64,000 nucleotides of DNA. Origin: Ruegeria sp. ANG-S4. GTDB taxonomy: Bacteria; Pseudomonadota; Alphaproteobacteria; Rhodobacterales; Rhodobacteraceae. The DNA lies in the NCBI RefSeq assembly GCF_000814005.1, contig NZ_JWLK01000001.1, positions 930,001 to 994,000 on the forward strand, given 5' to 3'. A program made the position numbers and the translations under genes. Below, piece after piece: positions 56,563-64,000 of this stretch. The notes beneath the pieces are model-generated. The model saw only the letters and a program-made list of their open reading frames with translations, was not told the origin of the DNA and searched no databases. Each line of letters opens with the position of its first letter. Position 1 is the stretch's first letter.

Positions 56563-57888
56563 TTAGCCAGATGAAATTGGATCCGTGACTTTTTTCAGAT
56601 CGAGTTGTTGACACAGAACGCGGATGACATCGTCCAGCGCGGTTTCTTGCGTGTTTACGCATGATTGCGTCGCAGCGCGGGCGGCATCAAGCGCGGCAGA
56701 ATCCGACAGCCATTGCGCGACCGTTTGCGCCAGCCCCGTGCTGTCTTGCACTTCGACAGCGCCACCGGACTTGATCAACGGCGCGAAGGTTTCGGCAAAG
56801 TTGAAATAGCCCGGTCCGGTGATGACTGCAGCCCGCGCCTGTGCCGGTTCGAATGGATTGTGCCCACCAATTTCCTTGAGCGAGCCGCCCAGAAATACGA
56901 TGGGGCATAAAGCGTACCATGTACCTGTCTCACCCAGCGTGTCCGCAATGTAGACCTGCGTATCTGTGATGATGTCCTGTTTCGCGCTACGAAGTGCGAA
57001 TTCGAGCGCCGAGTTGCGCACCAGGTCCACGACGTCGTCCCGGCGTTCGGGATGGCGCGGGATCAAAATCAGCAACAGGTCGGGCCATTGTTTCAGCAAT
57101 TGCCTGTGTGCGGCCAGAACAGCCTCTTCTTCGCCGGGATGGGTGGAACTGGCGATCCAGACTGGGCGGTGTGCGATCTGTTTGCGTATGGTGCCAAGTA
57201 CCTTTTCGTCAACCGGCAATGGGTCGGACATGGCTTTGAGGTTGGTGCCGGGATGCACCCGTTCCTTTTTGGCCCCCATTGCGATCAGATTGGCGGCGGT
57301 TTTTTCGTTCTGCGTCAGAAACAGCCGAAACTTGCCCAGAAGAAAGCGCGCCGTCTTTGGGCGGTTCCGCCACCCCTCGACGGATTTGTCGGACAAACGC
57401 GCGTTCAACAGGGCGAGGGGGATTTCGCGATTGGCGCTCTCCACGATCAGGCGCGGCCAGATTTCGCTTTCCACAAAAACACCGGCATCCGGCCTCCAGT
57501 GATCCAGAAACCTGCGAACAGGTCCGCCGGTATCCAGCGGTGGAAACTGGTGGCGCGTGCGAGGGGGCATTCGTCTTTCGATCAGCGCAGCTGACGTTGG
57601 CGTGCCCGAGGTGATCAGAAACTCGGCATCCGGCAGGCGATCGCCCAAACGATTGATGAGACTGAGGACGGAAAGGCTTTCACCGACGCTGGCTGCGTGA
57701 AACCATATGAGGCGGCCTTTGGGTCGCGGTTGACTGGGATAGCCCAACCGCTCTTTTTGCCTTTCAGGGGATACGCCTGCCGTCTCTAGTTTTCTCCGCA
57801 CTGTTCGCCAGGCAACCGGTCCAATGATGGACGTCAGCCCGCAGTATAGTTTGTAAAGTAGCGTGGGGCGATCCGTCTGCCCGGACAT
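56563..57888 (-). CDS. kdtA: KdtA/WaaA, 3-deoxy-D-manno-octulosonate transferase
   Basis: KdtA transfers Kdo from CMP-Kdo to lipid A precursor at the cytoplasmic membrane face. The 441-residue product begins with a hydrophobic N-terminal anchor (LLYKLYCGLTSIIGPVAW). The catalytic Glu is Glu70 in HAASVGES, followed by SGTPTSAAL and the donor-site GGHNPFEPAQARAAVI near the C-terminus. The length is typical. It starts one base past the moaA stop, in the same direction. Confidence 0.94.
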   Translation of the reverse strand: MSGQTDRPTLLYKLYCGLTSIIGPVAWRTVRRKLETAGVSPERQKERLGYPSQPRPKGRLIWFHAASVGESLSVLSLINRLGDRLPDAEFLITSGTPTSAALIERRMPPRTRHQFPPLDTGGPVRRFLDHWRPDAGVFVESEIWPRLIVESANREIPLALLNARLSDKSVEGWRNRPKTARFLLGKFRLFLTQNEKTAANLIAMGAKKERVHPGTNLKAMSDPLPVDEKVLGTIRKQIAHRPVWIASSTHPGEEEAVLAAHRQLLKQWPDLLLILIPRHPERRDDVVDLVRNSALEFALRSAKQDIITDTQVYIADTLGETGTWYALCPIVFLGGSLKEIGGHNPFEPAQARAAVITGPGYFNFAETFAPLIKSGGAVEVQDSTGLAQTVAQWLSDSAALDAARAATQSCVNTQETALDDVIRVLCQQLDLKKVTDPISSG

Positions 57889-57889
57889 G

Positions 57890-58897
57890 TTACCCGCCCG
57901 TATGACTCATGTGACGGGTCATCTGGCCATCGACGGTCTGGCGGGAATAGTCGAAATCATGACCTTTGGGCTTGAGATTGATCGCGGCACGGATCGCATC
58001 CTCCAACGGTTTTTCGCTGTTGGGATGTTCGCGCAGCGGCGCGCGCAGGTCTGCCATATCCTCTTGCCCGAGACACATGTAAAGCTCGCCGGTACAGGTC
58101 AGGCGGACGCGGTTGCAGCTTTCACAGAAGTTATGTGACAGCGGCGTAATGAAACCGATTTTCTGCCCCGTCTCCTCAAGGCGCACGTAGCGCGCGGGAC
58201 CGCCTGTGCGTTCGGCCAGATCGGTAACGGAATAGTGTTTTTCATATTCCCGGCGCACGTCCTTCAACGACCAATACTGATCCAGCCGATCCTCGTTGCC
58301 GATGTCGCCCATGGGCATGACCTCGATCCACGTCAGATCCATATCGCGTTCCGCGCACCATTCCGTGATTTTGGGCAGTTCAGGCTCATTAAACCCCTTC
58401 AAGGCAACCGCGTTGATTTTGACACGCAGACCCGCCCTTTGTGCCGCATCAATGCCGTTCAGAACCTGTTTCAGACGTCCCCACCGCGTGACCTTTGCAA
58501 ACTTATCTTCGTCCAGTGTATCCAGCGAGACATTCACGCGGCGCACGCCGGCTGCGTAAAGGTCATCGGCGAAGCGGTGCAACTGCGAGCCGTTGGTTGT
58601 CAGCGTCAGTTCCTTCAGTGCGCCGCTGTCCAGGTGCCGGGTCATGCTGTTGAAAAACATCATGATATTGCGGCGAACCAGCGGCTCGCCCCCGGTGATC
58701 CGCAGTTTCTGCACGCCTAAATTCACGAAGGTCGAGCACATGCGGTCCAGTTCTTCCAGCGTCAGCAGATCCTTTTTGGGCAGGAAGGTCATGTTTTCGG
58801 ACATGCAATAGACACAGCGGAAATCGCAGCGGTCCGTAACGGAGACGCGGAGATAGGTGATGGCGCGGGCAAACGGGTCGATGAGCGGAGCAGTCAT
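57890..58897 (-). CDS. moaA: MoaA, GTP 3',8-cyclase
   Basis: MoaA is the radical-SAM enzyme that starts molybdenum cofactor synthesis, matching the molybdenum enzymes encoded in this genome. The start at 58897 ([13 protein letters not shown]) gives 335 residues; a longer frame reaching 58960 is set aside. The radical-SAM Cys24, Cys28 and Cys31 are in CDFRCVYC, and the second cluster motif is in [20 protein letters not shown]. The final two residues are Gly-Gly, the conserved tail required for activity. A one-base gap links it to kdtA. Confidence 0.96.
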   Translation of the reverse strand: MTAPLIDPFARAITYLRVSVTDRCDFRCVYCMSENMTFLPKKDLLTLEELDRMCSTFVNLGVQKLRITGGEPLVRRNIMMFFNSMTRHLDSGALKELTLTTNGSQLHRFADDLYAAGVRRVNVSLDTLDEDKFAKVTRWGRLKQVLNGIDAAQRAGLRVKINAVALKGFNEPELPKITEWCAERDMDLTWIEVMPMGDIGNEDRLDQYWSLKDVRREYEKHYSVTDLAERTGGPARYVRLEETGQKIGFITPLSHNFCESCNRVRLTCTGELYMCLGQEDMADLRAPLREHPNSEKPLEDAIRAAINLKPKGHDFDYSRQTVDGQMTRHMSHTGG

Positions 58898-58987
58898 GGC
58901 CCATACGTAAAGCGGCAGGTGGGCACCGGCAAGGGTGAACTGCGCTTTGCACTGGCACAAGTGGGCGCACCGGGGTAAATTTCCCGT

Positions 58988-59407
58988 ATGAGATTAGCTT
59001 TACTGGGATTTTGCTTTCTTTTGGCCGGATGCGAAACCGTTCGGTCCACGTCTGATCGACTTTTTGGTGGTGCGGAGCCGCAAACAGATGCCCAGCCTCA
59101 GGCGACAGAGGTTGAAACGGCGCCCGAACCCGTTGCAGCGTCATCGGCGGTGGGCTGGAATGGTCCGCGTAAAACGGTGGCCGGGTTGGGTGATCCAACG
59201 ACGCCGGGACGATGGCTTGAGACGTCATTGGTCGAGGTCGAAATGACCGGCCGTGTCGTTGTTCCAAGAACAGGCGCGCAGGCCTATATCACACTTGTGC
59301 CGGGACCCGGAGCGGAAGGCAGCGGCAGTCGGCTGTCGTTGGACGCGATGCGCGCCCTTTTGGTGCCATTTGACGAGCTGGTGGAGTTGGAGGTCTATTC
59401 CAACTGA
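58988..59407 (+). CDS. Small lipoprotein of unknown function
   Basis: The 139-residue product has a lipoprotein signal ending at Cys15 (LLAGC), a low-complexity Gln/Pro/Ala-rich linker (about 30-55) and a small C-terminal domain with [23 protein letters not shown] recall relatives in roseobacters labelled D-galactarate dehydratase in databases; that label does not fit this size or signal, so I do not use it. It is probably an envelope lipoprotein. The 3' end overlaps the AlkD-like gene by 13 bases on the other strand. Confidence 0.75.
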   Translation: MRLALLGFCFLLAGCETVRSTSDRLFGGAEPQTDAQPQATEVETAPEPVAASSAVGWNGPRKTVAGLGDPTTPGRWLETSLVEVEMTGRVVVPRTGAQAYITLVPGPGAEGSGSRLSLDAMRALLVPFDELVELEVYSN

Positions 59408-60092
59408 TCGCGCAGGAACTTTCCGGCTTCTTTGCGGGCAAACGGCTTCATGTCGTTGCCGTATCTTTTGAGGAAGGCAATGACCCGTTCAGGATCGTGT
59501 TTCGACAGTTCGCGCAGCCACCATGCGATCGCTTTCTGGATGAACCAGGTTTGATCCGGCACATAATCGGCTGCCCAACCTAAGATACGATCACGGCGTT
59601 GAAGGTCATCGGGCTTGGGGTGGTTTTGTTTGGTCCAAGGAAGGGTTGCGACCAATGCGGCGCGACGGGTCCACATATGCGCGGATTCTGTCCACGACTC
59701 GACCTGATCCAATCGTTCGGGATTGGCAACCAGCCGTTTCTGCATCGCCATGCAGGCATGATCGGCGACAGCCCACGCGTCGAAATCTGGCAGCCAGGAC
59801 TGCAAGAGGTCCCAGACCGCCTGATCCGGTCTGATCCGCGCCTGCGTCAAAAGCTTCGCAGCGGCAAGACGCCCCTCGTGAATGTCTGTTTGCCACAGGG
59901 CGCGTGCCAGAAAGACGCGCTGATCAATGTCCAGATCCTGCCGCCACGCTTTCGTCAGATCGTTCAGGATCGGGTTTGGCACGCCCAGATGCGTCCGGGC
60001 ATTCTTGTGATAGGCTGCGGCCTGTTCGGCACGTAAAGCATCCGCGTGCGCGCGGATCTGATCCAGAAAGAACTCGGTTTCGATATTCCGGG

Positions 60093-60096
<4 letters not shown>
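59395..60096 (-). CDS. AlkD-like DNA alkylation repair protein
   Basis: The ATG at 60096 overlaps the glmS stop (ATGA), giving 233 residues; the longer frame is antisense to other coding. It is all-helical with HEAT-like repeats. Motifs include SWLPDFDAWAVADHACMAMQ, WTRRAALVATLPW and TWFIQKAIAWWLRELSKHDP, as in the AlkD/AlkC-type glycosylases that excise alkylated bases. Translation appears coupled to glmS, which is an unusual partnership between repair and amino-sugar synthesis. Confidence 0.83.
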
Positions 60097-61916
<1,820 letters not shown>

Positions 61917-61919
61917 AAC

Positions 61920-63275
61920 TTAGGCTCCTTTATCGCGGCGAGCCTTCTTCGCCCGTAGCATTTCAAAGAGTTTGCGCGCATAGCCGGGCTTGTTTTCCTG
62001 CTTTGCGCGGGCAACGGCCAAGGCATCTGGTTCGATATCCCTGGTCACAACCGTGCCGGTTGCCGTCATCGCGTTGTCGCCGACCGTGACAGGGGCGACC
62101 AGCATCGTGTTCGATCCGACGAACACGTTCTGACCAATCGTGGTTTTATGCTTCATCACCCCATCGTAGTTGCAGGTGATGGTGCCTGCACCAATGTTCG
62201 AAGCCGCGCCAATTGCGGCATCGCCTATGTAGCTGAGGTGATTGACCTTGGCCCCTTCAGCAATCTCGGCGTTCTTGATCTCGACGAAATTTCCGACGCG
62301 AACATTCTCGGCAAGTTCTGCACCGGGCCGCAGCCGCGCATAGGGTCCGACAACGGCACCTTTGCTGACGTGGCAACCCTCCAGATGCGAAAATGCCCTG
62401 ATCGTGGCACCACTTTCAACAGTGACACCCGGTCCAAACACCACATTAGGTTCGATTACGGTGTCACGGCCAATCACGGTGTCGGCTGACAGAAAGACCG
62501 TTTTGGGGTCCATCAGGGTGACACCCTGTTGTAAAAGCGCCGCCCGGGCGCGGGCCTGATAGTCGGCATCCGCTGCTGCCAGATCGGCGCGTGAATCGAC
62601 ACCCAGTGTTTCGGCTTCATCGCACTTGATCGCGGTTGCTTTCAATCCTCGCGCATTGGCCAGCGCGGCCAGTTCGGTTAGGTAGTATTCGCCTGAGGCG
62701 TTCTGGTTGCTGACCTGATCGATCAGATCGAACAGCAATTCTGAATCGCAGGCGAGCAATCCGCTGTTGGTAAATCGAATGGCTCGCTGCTCTTCTGTGG
62801 CGTCTTTGTACTCCACGATTTTGACCAACCGGTCGCCATCCATGATCAGCCGACCATACCGCGGTTGCACCTCGGCAATGTCAAACCCCAGCATGACCAG
62901 ATCAAAGGACTTCCGGGCCTCGATCATGCGTTCCAGCGTTGCCGGGTCGATAAAGGGCGTATCCCCGTAAAGGACAATGACATCACCTTTGAACCCTGCC
63001 AAAGCATCGCGGGCCTGAGCGACGGCGTGAGCCGTTCCAAGCTGTTCTTCCTGAACGGCGATCTGGGCTGTCTCGTCCTCTGCGGTCACGGCTTTGGCCA
63101 CAAGGTCGGCACCGTGGCCGGCAACAATCACTGTGCGTTCAGGCGAAAGCGCCCCACCGGCGCGCATGGCATGAACCAACATCGGCGTCTGTGCAATCGG
63201 GTGCAGAACCTTAGGAGTATCGGAATTCATCCTCGTGCCTTTTCCGGCAGCCAGGATGACAAGGGCAATGCTCAT
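61920..63275 (-). CDS. glmU: GlmU, bifunctional GlcNAc-1-phosphate uridyltransferase/acetyltransferase
   Basis: GlmU acetylates glucosamine-1-phosphate and then forms UDP-GlcNAc, the common precursor of peptidoglycan and lipid A. The 451-residue protein has the nucleotide-binding LAAGKGTRMNSDTPKVLH (about 8-25) and the left-handed beta-helix repeat region from about 255 on (GRDTVIEPNVVFGPGVTV and RVGNFVEIKNAEIAEGAK). It is somewhat shorter than the E. coli enzyme (456). It is divergent from gph, with a perfect inverted repeat between them. Confidence 0.97.
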   Translation of the reverse strand: MSIALVILAAGKGTRMNSDTPKVLHPIAQTPMLVHAMRAGGALSPERTVIVAGHGADLVAKAVTAEDETAQIAVQEEQLGTAHAVAQARDALAGFKGDVIVLYGDTPFIDPATLERMIEARKSFDLVMLGFDIAEVQPRYGRLIMDGDRLVKIVEYKDATEEQRAIRFTNSGLLACDSELLFDLIDQVSNQNASGEYYLTELAALANARGLKATAIKCDEAETLGVDSRADLAAADADYQARARAALLQQGVTLMDPKTVFLSADTVIGRDTVIEPNVVFGPGVTVESGATIRAFSHLEGCHVSKGAVVGPYARLRPGAELAENVRVGNFVEIKNAEIAEGAKVNHLSYIGDAAIGAASNIGAGTITCNYDGVMKHKTTIGQNVFVGSNTMLVAPVTVGDNAMTATGTVVTRDIEPDALAVARAKQENKPGYARKLFEMLRAKKARRDKGA

Positions 63276-63341
63276 AAATTTGTTTTCTCTTTTGTTTTGT
63301 CGCAGTCCGTTTTATCCGCTGGGGTCAAACGCGCAAGCGGT

Positions 63342-63365
63342 TCGGCAATCAAAGAAGATTGCCGA
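63342..63365. promoter_or_regulatory. Perfect inverted repeat in the glmU/gph divergent region
   Basis: TCGGCAATC-AAAGAA-GATTGCCGA is a nine-base perfect inverted repeat with a six-base spacer, midway between the two divergent start codons (131-base gap 63276-63407 minus flanks). It may be a regulator site or a stem-loop in one of the leaders. No consensus promoter was placed. Confidence 0.5.
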
Positions 63366-63407
63366 TTGCAACACAGGATGGCGGAAATCTGCCGAGCGAG
63401 GGGCAAA

Positions 63408-64000
63408 ATGCGGACAGTGATTTTTGATCTGGATGGTACGCTGGCGGATACGTCCGGCGACTTGCTGGCAGCCGCCAATCACTGTTTTCGCCAGATGGGG
63501 CATGGCGACGTGCTGGATCGCGAACAAGATGCGGCCGTGGCGGTGCGCGGTGCACGCATGATGCTGTCGCACGGTTTGAAACGGGTGGGCGCATACGATC
63601 CCGAAACGGTTGACGCCTTCTATCCCGTGTTTCTTGACGTGTACGAGCAAGATATCGACACGCATACCCAGTTCTATCCCGGCGCGCTTGAGGCGGTGAA
63701 CAGCCTGAAGGCTGCTGGCTATGGTGTCGGAATTTGCACCAACAAACCTGAAGGTTTGGCCGATCTGCTTTTGACCCGCATGGGCGTGCGCGATCAGTTC
63801 GCATCATTGGTCGGCGCCGACACCCTGCCGGTGCGGAAACCCGACCCTGAACCCCTGCGCGAGGCCGCGCGCCGCGCCGGCGGGCACCCAGAGTTGTGCG
63901 TCTTGATCGGGGATTCGGATACGGATCGGAACACGGCGCGTGCTGCGGGCGTCCCATCTGTTCTGGTGACATTCGGACCGGCGGGGGATGATATGGCCGC
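63408..64000 (+). CDS. gph: Phosphoglycolate phosphatase-like HAD hydrolase (3' end cut by window)
   Basis: The frame starts at the ATG at 63408 with GAGGGG upstream and stays open to the right edge, so about 197 residues are visible. The HAD nucleophile motif FDLDGTLADT has Asp7 and Asp9. The second motif ICTNKP, the Lys motif VRKPDPEPL and a third motif LIGDSDTDRNTARAAGV are all present. This arrangement fits the Gph subfamily that clears 2-phosphoglycolate; the family is about 220 residues, so a short C-terminus is missing. It is divergent from glmU. Confidence 0.9.
   Translation, partial: MRTVIFDLDGTLADTSGDLLAAANHCFRQMGHGDVLDREQDAAVAVRGARMMLSHGLKRVGAYDPETVDAFYPVFLDVYEQDIDTHTQFYPGALEAVNSLKAAGYGVGICTNKPEGLADLLLTRMGVRDQFASLVGADTLPVRKPDPEPLREAARRAGGHPELCVLIGDSDTDRNTARAAGVPSVLVTFGPAGDDMA

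Noticed and set aside
58988..59407. Label D-galactarate dehydratase for the small lipoprotein
   Set aside because: The product has only 139 residues and a lipoprotein signal, unlike the enzyme.

Overview
The window looks like chromosome of a marine Roseobacter-group alphaproteobacterium (Rhodobacteraceae, close to Ruegeria/Phaeobacter). This rests on gene order and protein style: a dcw cluster with two DUF2484 genes between murC and murB, a Hint_2 protein next to ftsW, lpxC-bamD-recN after ftsZ, a pntA/pntB pair, a split oligopeptide ABC locus, and glmU-glmS opposite gph. It is an inference from memory of such genomes; no database search was possible. I see no tRNA, rRNA, CRISPR array, prophage or insertion sequence, and both window edges cut through genes.

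Region by region. 1-2.8 kb: a truncated flavoprotein, a Hint-domain protein and an unknown small gene. 3.0-17.7 kb: a long plus-strand division and envelope run: ftsW, murG, murC, two DUF2484 genes, murB, ddl, ftsQ, ftsA, a small secreted protein, ftsZ (with terminator), lpxC, bamD, recN. Many neighbours overlap by 1-14 bases. 17.8-31.7 kb: a ClC-type channel, then a minus-strand group (DUF3179, DUF4177, pepT, gatB, an unknown 419-residue protein, a PH-like membrane protein coupled to pepN), then malate synthase G and a GlcG-like protein. 31.7-38.9 kb: a PAP2 protein, a class I amidotransferase-like hydrolase, a molybdenum hydroxylase pair (IorB/IorA type) divergent from a TetR regulator with a palindromic operator candidate, kynureninase and a small methyltransferase-like membrane protein. 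39.0-45.1 kb: pntA-pntB, a VOC protein, DUF3422 and an MFS transporter. 45.1-56.5 kb: an oligopeptide-type ABC transporter (oppA-oppB-oppC on minus, fused double ATPase on plus), a glycosyltransferase-like gene, an ArgE-like deacetylase and three tandem M20D amidohydrolases. 56.5-64.0 kb: kdtA and moaA, a small lipoprotein, an AlkD-like gene coupled to glmS-glmU, and the start of gph.

How the genes work together. The first third makes lipid II (murG, murC, murB, ddl), builds the division machine (ftsW, ftsQ, ftsA, ftsZ) and starts lipid A synthesis (lpxC); kdtA, glmS and glmU at the other end serve the same envelope pathways. The 45-56.5 kb locus is the best candidate for a coherent accessory system: uptake of an oligopeptide-like or N-acylated compound, followed by amide hydrolysis by one M20A and three M20D enzymes. 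The best small-scale signals are a strong hairpin between oppA and oppB, the TGTCAATTGACA palindrome at the tetR/iorA divergence, perfect inverted repeats upstream of pntA and between glmU and gph, a pair of 11-base direct repeats in the opp divergent region, and a terminator-like hairpin between malate synthase and its GlcG neighbour. I found no wholly new system; the triple amidohydrolase locus and several conserved small unknowns are the items most worth following.
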